A stretch of 37,090 bases of DNA from Paraktedonobacter sp035294465 (GCA_035294465.1 DATGKW010000120.1:1-37090), one strand, 5' to 3'. Positions 16,487 through 25,004 are shown, counted from the stretch's first letter. Program-made: numbers and translations. Notes: generated by a model from the sequence alone, not told the origin.

Positions 16487-17074
16487 CTACATTGGGTCCA
16501 GGCTGCGTAATGTTGTGTTAATAGCAGTCTTGAGCGTCTCAATCACCCCACGTCCAGTTACTGCGACCGATTCAAAGCTGGGAACGCGGTAGGGGTTAAG
16601 ATACTGTTCAAGCACCGAAACGGGCAAAATGTCGTCTCTGAGATCGCGCTTATTCCACTGCATGACCAGAGGAAATTCGGCGACGTTTTTGCCCATACGC
16701 CGCAGTTGTTCCTGGAGTTCGTTCCAGCTATCCAGATTCTCTTTTAGCTTGCTAGCCTGTGAATCGGCTACAAAGACGACACAATCTGCATTGCGTAAAA
16801 CCGCGATGCGGGTCTGTTGGTAGAGCACCTGACCGGGCACCGTGTAGAGTTGGAAGCGGATCTGGTATCCGTAGACTTTGCCCAGGTCCAGCGGCAGCAG
16901 ATCGAAATACAGGGTGCGTTCCGTCTCCGTATCGATAGAGACCATTTTTCCTACGTCGGAGGGATTGACTGCCTTGTGGATATAATGCAGATTCGTTGTT
17001 TTGCCGCCGAGACCAATGCCGTAATACACGATTTTACACTGGATCTCACGCTTGAACCGATTAATGAAGGACAT
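16487..17074 (-). CDS. MglA-like small Ras-family GTPase
   Basis: A 195-residue bacterial small GTPase similar to MglA, which controls polarity and motility in Myxococcus and is widespread as orphans in Chloroflexota. The P-loop is GIGLGGKT (residues 19-26) in the context VYYGIGLGGKTTNLHYIHKA, typical of the MglA group. The switch region reads TERTLYFDLLPLDLG, G3 is TVPGQV in place of DxxG, and G4 is NKRD (141-144). AGGAG lies about 11 bases before ATG 17074. No roadblock-domain (MglB) partner is encoded beside it. It has its own promoter and a clear terminator, so it is probably monocistronic. Its process is unknown. Confidence 0.88.
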   Translation of the reverse strand: MSFINRFKREIQCKIVYYGIGLGGKTTNLHYIHKAVNPSDVGKMVSIDTETERTLYFDLLPLDLGKVYGYQIRFQLYTVPGQVLYQQTRIAVLRNADCVVFVADSQASKLKENLDSWNELQEQLRRMGKNVAEFPLVMQWNKRDLRDDILPVSVLEQYLNPYRVPSFESVAVTGRGVIETLKTAINTTLRSLDPM

Positions 17075-17213
17075 CGTTCTTGTTCTCCTACCCGCTTATC
17101 CGTGTGCGAAAGGCACGGATAGACGGACACGCCGTCCATTTCTTCTCGAAAAAAAGCAGTGACGCCCCGTCAGCAGCCGGAATCGTCACCTATGGTCGCT
17201 CTTGGTACGCAAT

Positions 17214-17242
17214 AGTATAGCATAGCCGATTGTTTTGAGCAA
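17214..17242 (-). promoter_or_regulatory. promoter of the MglA-like GTPase gene
   Basis: On the minus strand TTGCTC (17242-17237) and TATACT (17219-17214) are 17 bases apart, 140 bases before the start codon. It is divergent from the gatB promoter. Confidence 0.55.
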
Positions 17243-17290
17243 CAGTGGTACATGCTTGATGCTGGTTGCTCTACAGGGCCTTCTCGGCCA

Positions 17291-17319
17291 TTGACGAACG
17301 CCCAGGAAACAGCTAAACT
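17291..17319 (+). promoter_or_regulatory. gatB promoter
   Basis: TTGACG (17291-17296) and TAAACT (17314-17319) are 17 bases apart, 57 bases before the gatB start. The gap 17075-17375 holds this promoter and the divergent GTPase promoter, and no gene. Confidence 0.55.
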
Positions 17320-17375
17320 AGCAGCATCGTACAAGAGAAAACAGGCGAGACATACAGAGATGAGGTAGTTATAGA

Positions 17376-18863
17376 ATGACGATAGATGCCCCCGTGGGTA
17401 CGGATTTCGAGGTGGTAATAGGTCTTGAAGTTCACTCCCAATTGCTCACGCGCAGCAAAATGTTCTGCTCGTGCAGCACCGATTACGCGAATGCGGCCCC
17501 CAATACGCACGTGTGCCCGGTTTGCATGGGAATGCCGGGCGTTCTGCCGGTGATTAACAAGCAGGCGGTAGCATACACGATTATGACTGCCCTGGCGCTG
17601 AATTGCTCGATCCCGGAATACTCGAAGTTCGACCGCAAGAATTACCCCTATCCTGATCTGATGAAAGGCTACCAGATCTCGCAGTACGACGTTCCCCTCA
17701 GCAGGCATGGCTACCTGACGATTGAACACGATGGCCAGGAGAAGAAGATTGGTATTACGCGCGTGCATCTTGAAGAGGATACTGCTCGCCTGCTGCACCA
17801 CGATGGCTATAGCCTGGTGGATGTCAACCGCGCCGGGACGCCGCTCATGGAAATTGTCAGTGAGCCGGATATGCGCAGCCCCGAGGAGGCGCGGCTGTAT
17901 ATGCAAAAGCTGCGCGAGATCCTGGTCTATCTGGGTGTTTCTTCCGGGCGCATGGAAGAGGGCAGCTTGCGCTGTGATGCCAATATCTCGGTGCGCCCAC
18001 GTGGCCAGCAAACTCTGGGAGTAAAGACAGAGATCAAAAATATGAATAGCTTCCGGTCGGTGGAGCGTGCTCTGGCCTACGAAGCGCAGCGCCAGATCGC
18101 CTTGTTACAGGCCGGTCAGCAGATTCATCAAGAGACACGCGGCTGGGTTGAGACGCGGGGTGTGACCGTTTCGCAGCGCAGCAAAGAAGAGGCGAATGAT
18201 TATCGCTACTTTCCCGAGCCGGATCTGCCACCGCTGGTGATCAGCCGCGCCTGGGTTGAGGATCTGCGCGCGCATCTGCCAGAATTGCCCGATGCGCGCC
18301 GCCGGCGCTATGCCAGCGAATATGGCCTTTCAAAGCAAGATGCTAACACGCTAACCGAGGATAAGGCACTGGGCGATTACTTTGAGCGCGTGGTGGCTGT
18401 TTCGCAGGTCGCGGATCGCAGGTCGCGTGCGAAAGCAGCCGGCATTCTGGTGCTCAACGATGTTGTGCGTTTACTCAGAGCCAGCAATATCGACGTACAG
18501 GATTGCCCGCTCTCTCCGGCTGCAGCCGCCAACCTGCTTGATTTGCTCGACCGAGACCGCATTACCGGCAAACAGGCAAAAGAAGTGGTAGAAGAGGCTT
18601 TTGCCTCTGGTAAGATGCCGGAAGAGATTGTCAAAGAGAAAGGCTTCGCACCGCCAATCGGCGACACGGCGGCGCTGGAGGCAATTATTGACGGGGTGAT
18701 TGCCAGTAACGCCAAGATCGTTGCCGACTATCAGAGCGGCAAGGTCAATGCTGTCCAGGCCCTGATCGGCCAGGTTATGAAGCAGACTCGCGGCCAGGCA
18801 AGAGCGGATGTCGTGCGCGCGATGCTGCTGGCGAAGCTGGACGCTGGCAAGGTTTCTTCCTGA
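17376..18863 (+). CDS. gatB: Asp-tRNA(Asn)/Glu-tRNA(Gln) amidotransferase subunit B
   Basis: GatB (495 residues) is the tRNA-binding kinase subunit of GatCAB, which turns misacylated Glu-tRNA(Gln) or Asp-tRNA(Asn) into the correct amidated form. The ATG at 17376 follows GAGGT. Landmarks: EVVIGLEVHSQLLTRSKMFC, the zinc-type cysteines in CSCSTDYANAAPNTHVCPVC, KNYPYPDLMKGYQISQYD, HLEEDTARLLH, VDVNRAGTPLMEIVSEPD, IKNMNSFRSVERAL, and YFPEPDLPPL. The C-terminal GatB/YqeY helical domain covers about residues 345-490. gatA and gatC are not adjacent. Glutamate dehydrogenase follows 48 bases downstream, probably on the same transcript. Confidence 0.97.
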   Translation: MTIDAPVGTDFEVVIGLEVHSQLLTRSKMFCSCSTDYANAAPNTHVCPVCMGMPGVLPVINKQAVAYTIMTALALNCSIPEYSKFDRKNYPYPDLMKGYQISQYDVPLSRHGYLTIEHDGQEKKIGITRVHLEEDTARLLHHDGYSLVDVNRAGTPLMEIVSEPDMRSPEEARLYMQKLREILVYLGVSSGRMEEGSLRCDANISVRPRGQQTLGVKTEIKNMNSFRSVERALAYEAQRQIALLQAGQQIHQETRGWVETRGVTVSQRSKEEANDYRYFPEPDLPPLVISRAWVEDLRAHLPELPDARRRRYASEYGLSKQDANTLTEDKALGDYFERVVAVSQVADRRSRAKAAGILVLNDVVRLLRASNIDVQDCPLSPAAAANLLDLLDRDRITGKQAKEVVEEAFASGKMPEEIVKEKGFAPPIGDTAALEAIIDGVIASNAKIVADYQSGKVNAVQALIGQVMKQTRGQARADVVRAMLLAKLDAGKVSS

Positions 18864-18911
18864 CATTTCCAGGTTGGAAATGCCGTTTCTATGCAGAAAG
18901 GAAGGCGTGCA

Positions 18912-20174
18912 ATGATGCATGCGGAAGGTCGTTCCCTGAATCCTTACCACATGGCGGTTCAACAGTTCGAGGCGGCTGCCGAGAAGTTGCATCTCTCCGA
19001 AGATATGCGGGAGATCCTGCGCAAGCCCAAGCGCGAGCTGGGGGTAAATTTTCCGGTTCGACTTGATAACGGGCGCATCAAGACCTTTACAGGGTATCGC
19101 GTCCAGCATAACGTAAACCGTGGCCCGGCCAAAGGTGGTATTCGTTATGGCCCGGATGTCACGCTGGACGAGGTTAAAGCGCTGGCAATGTGGATGACCT
19201 GGAAGTGCGCGGTGGTTGGTATCCCCTATGGCGGAGCGAAGGGCGGCGTGATTTGCGATCCCAAGAGTATGAGTCCGAGCGAACTGGAACGCCTGACACG
19301 TCGCTTTACCACAGAGATCTCGATTATTATTGGCCCACACAGCGATATTCCCGCGCCCGATGTCAACACCAATTCCCAGGTGATGGCCTGGATTATGGAT
19401 ACATACTCGATGCACGGTGGCTATTCGATCCCTGCCGTTGTCACCGGCAAGCCGCTCTCCATCGGCGGCAGCGAGGGGCGCAATGATGCGACCGCGACCG
19501 GAGTGCTCTTTGTCACCCGCCGCGCCGCTCAGCGCATCGGCATGTCCCTGAAAGGCGCGCGCGTGAGTATTCAGGGATATGGCAATGCTGGCGCGATTGC
19601 CGCCCGCCTTTTTTATAATGAGGGCTGTAAGATCGTCGCGGTGAGCGATACCCAGGGAGGCATCTACAATAGCTCTGGCCTGGACCCGGCTGTCATCCTG
19701 CGCCACAAACAGGAACGCGGTAGTGTAACGCAGTTTCCCCAGGCTGAAAAAATCGGGGTCCAGGATGTCCTGGAAGTTCCCTGCGATATTCTGGTTCCTG
19801 CCGCAACCGAAGGCGTAATTACCGCGGCGAACGCCGACCGTATTCAGGCTCGTATCATTTCTGAGGCGGCCAATGGGCCGACCACTCCCGGTGCGGACAA
19901 GATCCTTTTCGAGAAAGGTATCGTGCTTGTGCCCGATATCCTGGCCAATGCCGGCGGAGTGACCGTCAGTTACTTCGAGTGGGTGCAGGATCTGCAAAGT
20001 TTCTTCTGGGGCGTCGAGGAGATTACGCAGCGGCTAGAAATGATTATGAATCGGGCCTTTGACGCAGTGGTTGAGAAAGCTGATCAGTATTCCTGCGATC
20101 TGCGCCTGGCCGCGAATATGCTGGCTATCTCGCGGGTCGCCGAAGCCACGCAGGCACGCGGAATTTACCCGTAA
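18912..20174 (+). CDS. gdhA: Glu/Leu/Phe/Val dehydrogenase (glutamate dehydrogenase)
   Basis: A 420-residue hexameric-type glutamate dehydrogenase that interconverts glutamate and 2-oxoglutarate plus ammonia. The start at 18912 is set by AAAGGAAGG six bases upstream; the in-frame ATG at 18891 precedes that site. Landmarks: VNRGPAKGGIRYGPDV, MTWKCAVVGIPYGGAKGGV with the substrate and catalytic lysines, GPHSDIPAPDVNTN, and the Rossmann motif VSIQGYGNAGAIAARLFY. The N-terminus MMHAEGRSLNPYHMAVQQFE fits the group usually annotated Glu/Leu/Phe/Val dehydrogenase. Cofactor choice (NAD or NADP) cannot be fixed by eye. A 27-bp hairpin follows its stop. Confidence 0.94.
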   Translation: MMHAEGRSLNPYHMAVQQFEAAAEKLHLSEDMREILRKPKRELGVNFPVRLDNGRIKTFTGYRVQHNVNRGPAKGGIRYGPDVTLDEVKALAMWMTWKCAVVGIPYGGAKGGVICDPKSMSPSELERLTRRFTTEISIIIGPHSDIPAPDVNTNSQVMAWIMDTYSMHGGYSIPAVVTGKPLSIGGSEGRNDATATGVLFVTRRAAQRIGMSLKGARVSIQGYGNAGAIAARLFYNEGCKIVAVSDTQGGIYNSSGLDPAVILRHKQERGSVTQFPQAEKIGVQDVLEVPCDILVPAATEGVITAANADRIQARIISEAANGPTTPGADKILFEKGIVLVPDILANAGGVTVSYFEWVQDLQSFFWGVEEITQRLEMIMNRAFDAVVEKADQYSCDLRLAANMLAISRVAEATQARGIYP

Positions 20175-20221
20175 CCCTGTCCCTGTTCATATCCAAACCC
20201 ATTCCGAAGAGGGAAGGTTCC

Positions 20222-20283
20222 CTGGATGGAGCAACGCCTCCTGCGAACTCCGCGGGGTTCGCAGGAGGCGTTGCTCCATCCAG
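20222..20283. terminator. 27-bp perfect hairpin, terminator-like
   Basis: Bases 20222-20248 and 20257-20283 are exact reverse complements over 27 positions with an 8-base loop. It lies 47 bases after gdhA and 32 bases beyond the stop of the minus-strand acidic protein gene, so it separates converging transcripts. No T-run follows on either side, unlike a textbook terminator. Confidence 0.6.
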
Positions 20284-20315
20284 CGTACAGGAAGCGCGAG
20301 AACGATCTTTTCCAG

Positions 20316-20831
20316 TTAGAAGCCGCGCCGCGACTCCCGTCTGGGCTTCTTAGCTGGCTGCCTCGTTTGCCGCCCAGGTTTGGCCTTCTTGCGCCCGCGC
20401 CGCCCCCAGTCTTCGTCCTCTTCCTCCTCTTCCTCCTCGTAAAAATCCTCTTCGTCCGCCTCTGGCTCCTCCTCTGGATAGGTTTCCTCGATGATCTCCT
20501 CTTCCTCCTCCGGTTCTATCTCCTCCATATCTTCGGTGAAATCGATATCGGGTAGTTCGGCATTCTCCGCCTGATCCTCCGGCTCAAATTCTTCCTCTTC
20601 CTCTTCTACCTCCGGTTCGATGACAGGGCTCGCATGCGTTTCTCTATAACCGTCAGTATTATTGCGTCCAACTTTACGGGCCGGAGCAGCCTCCGGCACT
20701 TCTGTTTCTTCTGCATCAGCCTCCCCAGGTTTGGGGCCGCCAATGACCCGTCGGCCGGCGGCAATATCCAGCCAGAACTGAGAGTAGTAATGTGGTCGTT
20801 CCGCGTCTTTCTCGCTGTCTTTCCTTGTCAT
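20316..20831 (-). CDS. low-complexity acidic protein with basic C-terminal tail
   Basis: A 171-residue protein that I do not recognise. The start at 20831 follows AGGTGG; an in-frame ATG at 20849 lacks a site. Residues about 1-40 (MTRKDSEKDAERPHYYSQFW) look folded and contain aromatic residues. Residues about 60-140 are very rich in Glu and Asp, with runs of five to seven acidic residues. The last 28 residues are strongly basic (RRGRKKAKPGRQ, KKPRRESRRGF). Such bimodal charge suggests a disordered protein that binds nucleic acid or basic proteins, but this is inference. It stands alone between gdhA and dxs. Confidence 0.75.
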   Translation of the reverse strand: MTRKDSEKDAERPHYYSQFWLDIAAGRRVIGGPKPGEADAEETEVPEAAPARKVGRNNTDGYRETHASPVIEPEVEEEEEEFEPEDQAENAELPDIDFTEDMEEIEPEEEEEIIEETYPEEEPEADEEDFYEEEEEEEDEDWGRRGRKKAKPGRQTRQPAKKPRRESRRGF

Positions 20832-20942
20832 AACTCCACCTTTTTCCATAGGACCATGCTCAGGCCCTGTACATCGCTACTATATCAGTCGTTGCAGTCT
20901 TGCCACAAGAAAGGCGTCTCTGCAAGCAATTACAAACAGGAG

Positions 20943-20961
20943 TGATACGTTGGTCGTATCA
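20943..20961. promoter_or_regulatory. operator-like palindrome TGATACG-N5-CGTATCA
   Basis: A perfect 7-bp inverted repeat around TTGGT, in the 310-base gap between the divergent acidic-protein gene and dxs. It lies about 110 bases upstream of the dxs promoter and the same distance upstream of the minus-strand start codon, so either gene could be the target. No regulator gene is adjacent. Confidence 0.4.
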
Positions 20962-21073
20962 TAGAAAGAAAGCAAATCCCTGTCAAGGCATGATAATAAT
21001 CGTGTAAGCTGGCTTTCTGGGCCGATCTACGCTCTGTCAACTCCCTATGTGCATGAATTTTTACGTCGCGGTA

Positions 21074-21102
21074 TTGGCATGTGTAGCAAACACTCTTATA
21101 AT
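21074..21102 (+). promoter_or_regulatory. dxs promoter
   Basis: TTGGCA (21074-21079) and TATAAT (21097-21102) are 17 bases apart, a near-consensus promoter 40 bases before the TTG start at 21142. It lies inside the open frame that extends upstream to 21049, which argues that the upstream part is not translated. Confidence 0.7.
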
Positions 21103-21141
21103 ACACTCAAGACTTCCTTACTAACTGGTTGGAGGAAATCA

Positions 21142-23079
21142 TTGACGAGAGTTCTGGATACTATTAATGGCCCTGAGCAACTGCGCTCCCTGACATACCC
21201 ACAAATGAGGCAACTGGCCGAAGAGGTTCGGCATGAGATTATCGAAAAGGTCGCGGCTCATGGCGGGCATCTGGCTCCTAATCTTGGCGTTGTTGAGCTG
21301 ACTATAGCGCTTCACTATGTTTTTGATACCCCTCACGACCTGCTGGTCTGGGATATTGGGCATCAAGCCTACGTCCATAAACTGCTAACCGGGAGACGCG
21401 AGCAATTTCATACGATTCGTCAGTTTGGCGGCCTTTCAGGCTATCTCAGGCGTGATGAGAGTCCTTATGACACCTTTGGCGCCAGCCACGCCAGCACCTC
21501 GATTTCTGCTGCACTGGGTATGGCGGTCGCGCGCGATTTACGGGGTGAGGATTTTAAGGTAGTAGCCATCATCGGGGATGGTGCTCTGACCGGTGGCATG
21601 GCCCTGGAGGCGATTAATAACGCCGGAAGCCTGAAGAAGAATCTGATAATCGTCCTGAATGATAACGACAAGTCGATTTCAGATAACGTTGGCGCCCTTC
21701 ATCATTATCTGGGCAAGATTCGTCATATGGAAACCCTGCCCAGCTACCGTCGCCTGCGCGAGATGGCCAAAGAGTCGATTGAGCGCCTGCCGGTCGTTGG
21801 CGATAAGGCTCGCTCGGCCGCCGGGCGTGCCGAAATGAGCTTCAAAAACTTCGTGATGCACAGCAAAAGCGGCCAGATTTTTGAGGAACTGGGTATTAAG
21901 TTCTTTGGTCCTTTCGATGGGCACAATCTTCCTTTGATGGTTGATGTGTTTGAGAATATCAAGCGGATCGAAGGGCCGGTGATTGTGCAGATGGTGACGA
22001 AGAAAGGCAAAGGCTGGGAGGTTGCTGAGAAAGATGCCACCAAGTGGCACGGCCCTGGCGCTTTTGATTACGCCACTGGCACAATTAAGAAAAACGCCGA
22101 TGATCCACCGACCTACACCGAAGTCTTTGCCAACGCGCTAATCCAGATCGCCGAAGAGGATCCTTCGGTCGTGGGAATTACCGCCGCTATGGCCGAGGGT
22201 ACCGGCTTGTACAAGATGCATCAGCGTTTTCCTGAGCGCTATTTCGACGTAGGCATCGCCGAGCAGCACGGCGTCACCTTTGCCGCCGGCATGGCGACCA
22301 TGGGCCTGAAGCCTGTGGCGGCGATTTACTCAACTTTCCTTCAGCGTGCCTTCGACCAGGTCTTTCACGATGTATGCATACAAAATCTGCATGTGGTCTT
22401 TGCCATGGATCGCGCCGGGGTGGTTGGTGAGGACGGTCCCACGCAGCACGGTCTCTTCGATATTGCGTATCTACGGATTTTACCCAACATGAAGCTCATG
22501 GCTCCCAAAGATGAGAATGAGCTGCGCCATATGCTCTATACCGCTATCTATATGGATGGGCCGGTTGCCCTGCGCTATCCGCGCGGCAAGGCGGTGGGCG
22601 TACAACTGGATAGCGAGATGCACAAGCTGGAAATTGGCAAGGCCGAGCTCCTCAGTCCTGCTACCCTGGAGCAGGCCGAACAGTATGATTGCGTGATCCT
22701 TGCCTATGGCTCGCCCGTTGGCCAGGCCGAAGAGGCGGCGCACGAATTGGCCGAGGAGGGCATTCGTGCTGCGGTGGTCAACGCGCGCTGGGCCAAGCCA
22801 CTGGATGAGGAGTTGATTCTGCGCCTGGCGCAAGGCACACGCCGCATAGTCACTGTAGAAGACCATATGATCGCCGGCGGCTTCGGCAGCGCGGTGCTGG
22901 AACTGCTGGAATCGCGCGGCCTCAATCAGATCAATGTGCGCCTGATTGGCTTCCCGGACCGTCCGATTGAGCACGGCTCACCCTCGATCCTCAAAGAACT
23001 CTATGGCCTGACCTCCTCGCACATTAAAGATGTTGTGCGCGATCTGGTGCATAGCCCGGCTTATAAGCTGGCTCATTGA
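21142..23079 (+). CDS. dxs: 1-deoxy-D-xylulose-5-phosphate synthase
   Basis: First enzyme of the MEP isoprenoid pathway, joining pyruvate and glyceraldehyde-3-phosphate with thiamine diphosphate. The start is a TTG at 21142 with GGAGG at 21131-21135, six bases away, and a promoter just upstream; this gives 645 residues, the normal size. The N-terminal TPP domain has VWDIGHQAYVHKLLTGR and GDGALTGGMALEAINNAG. The transketolase-like pyrimidine domain has DVGIAEQHGVTFAAGMA with the catalytic Glu, and DRAGVVGEDGPTQHG. The C-terminal domain has YPRGKAVG and GSPVGQAEEAA. No other MEP gene is adjacent. Its last 7 bases overlap the end of the convergent ABC ATPase gene. Confidence 0.97.
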   Translation: MTRVLDTINGPEQLRSLTYPQMRQLAEEVRHEIIEKVAAHGGHLAPNLGVVELTIALHYVFDTPHDLLVWDIGHQAYVHKLLTGRREQFHTIRQFGGLSGYLRRDESPYDTFGASHASTSISAALGMAVARDLRGEDFKVVAIIGDGALTGGMALEAINNAGSLKKNLIIVLNDNDKSISDNVGALHHYLGKIRHMETLPSYRRLREMAKESIERLPVVGDKARSAAGRAEMSFKNFVMHSKSGQIFEELGIKFFGPFDGHNLPLMVDVFENIKRIEGPVIVQMVTKKGKGWEVAEKDATKWHGPGAFDYATGTIKKNADDPPTYTEVFANALIQIAEEDPSVVGITAAMAEGTGLYKMHQRFPERYFDVGIAEQHGVTFAAGMATMGLKPVAAIYSTFLQRAFDQVFHDVCIQNLHVVFAMDRAGVVGEDGPTQHGLFDIAYLRILPNMKLMAPKDENELRHMLYTAIYMDGPVALRYPRGKAVGVQLDSEMHKLEIGKAELLSPATLEQAEQYDCVILAYGSPVGQAEEAAHELAEEGIRAAVVNARWAKPLDEELILRLAQGTRRIVTVEDHMIAGGFGSAVLELLESRGLNQINVRLIGFPDRPIEHGSPSILKELYGLTSSHIKDVVRDLVHSPAYKLAH

Positions 23080-23756
23080 ACAATCTGGCCGTCGCGCATA
23101 TGAATAACACGGTTAGCAAGCTGGCCCACCTCAGGTGCATGCGTAACGACCACCAGCGTCTGGCCTATTGTGCGATTAAAGTGACAGAGCAGATCCATGA
23201 CCTCTGCTGCCGCCTCGCTATCGAGGTTGCCAGTAGGCTCGTCGGCCCAGACGATTGCCGGGTCGTTGACCAGTGAACGCGCAATAGCGACGCGCTGGCG
23301 CTGCCCTCCAGAGAGTTCCGCCGGCCTGTGCCTCGCCCGGTCTGCCAGACCAACCTGCTCCAATAACTCCAGCGCACGCTTGCGGGCCTTCCGGGGCGGC
23401 ACGCTGGAAACGAGCATGGGCAGCTCAACGTTCTCTACCGCGCTCAGCATGGGCAGGAGATTAAAATCCTGAAAAACAAAGCCCATATAGCGGGCGCGGT
23501 AGTTCGTGCGTTCATTATCGGTCAGGTCGCGCAGATTATCGCCCTGAATAAAGATCTCTCCGTCGTCAATGGTATCCAGACCGGCCAGGCAGTTGAGCAG
23601 GGTTGTTTTGCCGCATCCGCTTGGCCCCATAATTGCCACCATCTCGCCCTCCTCCACTGCCATATCGATCTCATGGAGCGCCTCAACGCGCAACTGGCCG
23701 CTACGATAAATTTTCTTCACGTGCCGTGCCTGGATGATGGGTTGTGTTTCTCGCAT
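23073..23756 (-). CDS. ABC transporter ATP-binding protein, MacB/LolD type
   Basis: A 227-residue ATPase of the family that powers FtsX-like permeases (lipoprotein release, macrolide or peptide export). The start at 23756 follows AAAGG; upstream residues of the frame are promoter DNA. Motifs: Walker A GPSGCGKTTLLNCL, Q-loop VFQDFNLLP, signature LSGGQRQRVAIARSLVNDP, Walker B IVWADEPTGNLDS and switch His VVVTHAPEV. No permease gene lies on either side, so the partner must be elsewhere. It overlaps the 3' end of dxs tail-to-tail by 7 bases. Confidence 0.92.
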   Translation of the reverse strand: MRETQPIIQARHVKKIYRSGQLRVEALHEIDMAVEEGEMVAIMGPSGCGKTTLLNCLAGLDTIDDGEIFIQGDNLRDLTDNERTNYRARYMGFVFQDFNLLPMLSAVENVELPMLVSSVPPRKARKRALELLEQVGLADRARHRPAELSGGQRQRVAIARSLVNDPAIVWADEPTGNLDSEAAAEVMDLLCHFNRTIGQTLVVVTHAPEVGQLANRVIHMRDGQIVQ

Positions 23757-23795
23757 AATGACCTTTCCGAAGGCTGCATAGCGTTTGTATGAGAT

Positions 23796-23824
23796 AGTAT
23801 GCATCTTGCATGGGCATATTGTAA
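23796..23824 (-). promoter_or_regulatory. promoter of the ABC ATPase gene
   Basis: On the minus strand TTACAA (23824-23819) and CATACT (23801-23796) are 17 bases apart, 40 bases before the start codon. Confidence 0.45.
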
Positions 23825-23888
23825 CACTATGGTTCAGTCTTTGCCATAAGGAATTCCAGGTAGGCAGGGCGAAAGAAAAGCTATTGCC

Positions 23889-24593
23889 TTACCCCTGGGT
23901 CAGGAAAAGCGCCTCAGCCCGGTTGCGCGCATTGAGTTTCTCAAAAATATGCTGAATGTGTTTGTGAACTGTTGATTCGGCAATGGATAGCTCGCGGGCG
24001 ATCTCGCGGTTACGTTGCCCCCGACGGATGAGGTTGAGTACTTCGCGTTCGCGTTCAGTTAAGGGAAGGTGGTGTTTGCCTCTCTTCTTTTTGGCGTGCG
24101 CTGCTTGGGAATCTGTCTCGCTGCCAGGAGTGGGCTGTGGTCGTGCAGCCTGACGAGTGCGTGCCGGCTTAAGCGTACGCAGAAAGGCCACGAGCCGCGC
24201 GGCCAGGGGAGCTGTTATATAGAGATCATCTTGCGCGGCCCGGCGGATGGCTGTGAGCAAACCTTGCTCGTCTATCTCTTTCGTAATATAGCCAATTGCC
24301 CCGCTTTGGAGCGCTTTCAGCATTTGCTCTTCCTCGCCGGATGCCGAAAGGATCACGACTCGTGAGCAAGGAGAAACGATCAGGATACGCTTCGTTGCCT
24401 GAAAGCTGTCGCAGGCCGACATAACCAGATTCATCAGTACCACATCGGGCTGCGCCTCAGTTGCGAACTGCACCGCTTCCTGCCCATCTCTGGCTTCCGC
24501 TACTACTTCCAGATCTGGCTCCCTTTCAATAAGTTCACGCACTGCTCGCCGGAAGAACAGATGATCATCTGCAATCATAATTTTTATTCCCAT
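23889..24593 (-). CDS. NarL/LuxR-family response regulator with Asn at the phosphorylation site
   Basis: A 234-residue regulator starting MGIKIMIADDHLFFRRAVRE, with AGAGGA seven bases upstream of the ATG. The receiver has the acidic pair Asp9/Asp10, Ser83 and Lys105 (GYITKE), but the expected phosphoacceptor Asp is Asn55 (PDVVLMNLVM; codon AAT). The family MDxxMP motif is thus MNLVMS. A Pro/Gln/Lys-rich linker (about 140-172) joins it to a LuxR helix-turn-helix at about 175-228 (LTEREREVLNLIRRGQRNRE, IARELSIAESTVHKHIQHIF). It may act independently of phosphorylation. No kinase is adjacent. Confidence 0.92.
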   Translation of the reverse strand: MGIKIMIADDHLFFRRAVRELIEREPDLEVVAEARDGQEAVQFATEAQPDVVLMNLVMSACDSFQATKRILIVSPCSRVVILSASGEEEQMLKALQSGAIGYITKEIDEQGLLTAIRRAAQDDLYITAPLAARLVAFLRTLKPARTRQAARPQPTPGSETDSQAAHAKKKRGKHHLPLTEREREVLNLIRRGQRNREIARELSIAESTVHKHIQHIFEKLNARNRAEALFLTQG

Positions 24594-25004
24594 TGTTCAT
24601 TCCTCTTCTTATATATGCAGCAAACAAACGAAATATTTGCACCCTTCACTTTCTACTGTACTCCCTTTTTCAAGAAGCGGGCACTATTTCTCATGAGGTT
24701 TTTGCTGAAGGGGAAGCAGACGAATCTTGCGCAGGAGACGCGGATAAACAGGAGCGTGAGGCAGCGGGGAGGGTGACGGCAGGTGGCTGGGTTCGATCAT
24801 AGGCAGGCTCCAACGCGGCGTTGTGAGCAGATCGCAGGCAATCAATCGAATCTTGTAATATCGTATCCTCCGCCGCATCGCCTCTCTACTTTTCCCATCT
24901 GCCCGTTTTTTGCTTCTACCGATTATACGCGATTTTGGGAATGGGTATGAAGCGGAGTTTTTCAATTGCTCCCGGTTTCTGGTGGAAGGCGAGACGTTCC
25001 TCAA
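24594..25004. other. intergenic stretch without a recognisable gene
   Basis: AT-rich next to the NarL-type gene, presumably holding its promoter (CATATA near 24612-24618 on the minus strand is a possible -10). A 106-codon minus-strand frame (24684-25004) is rich in Arg, Pro and Ser with no domain-like pattern, and I treat it as chance. Confidence 0.4.

Noticed and set aside
18471..19997. 508-codon minus-strand frame opposite gatB and gdhA
   Set aside because: Long only because of codon bias on the plus strand; both plus-strand genes are complete with all motifs.
24684..25004. 106-codon minus-strand frame
   Set aside because: Arg/Pro/Ser-rich with no recognisable pattern; probably a chance frame in intergenic DNA.
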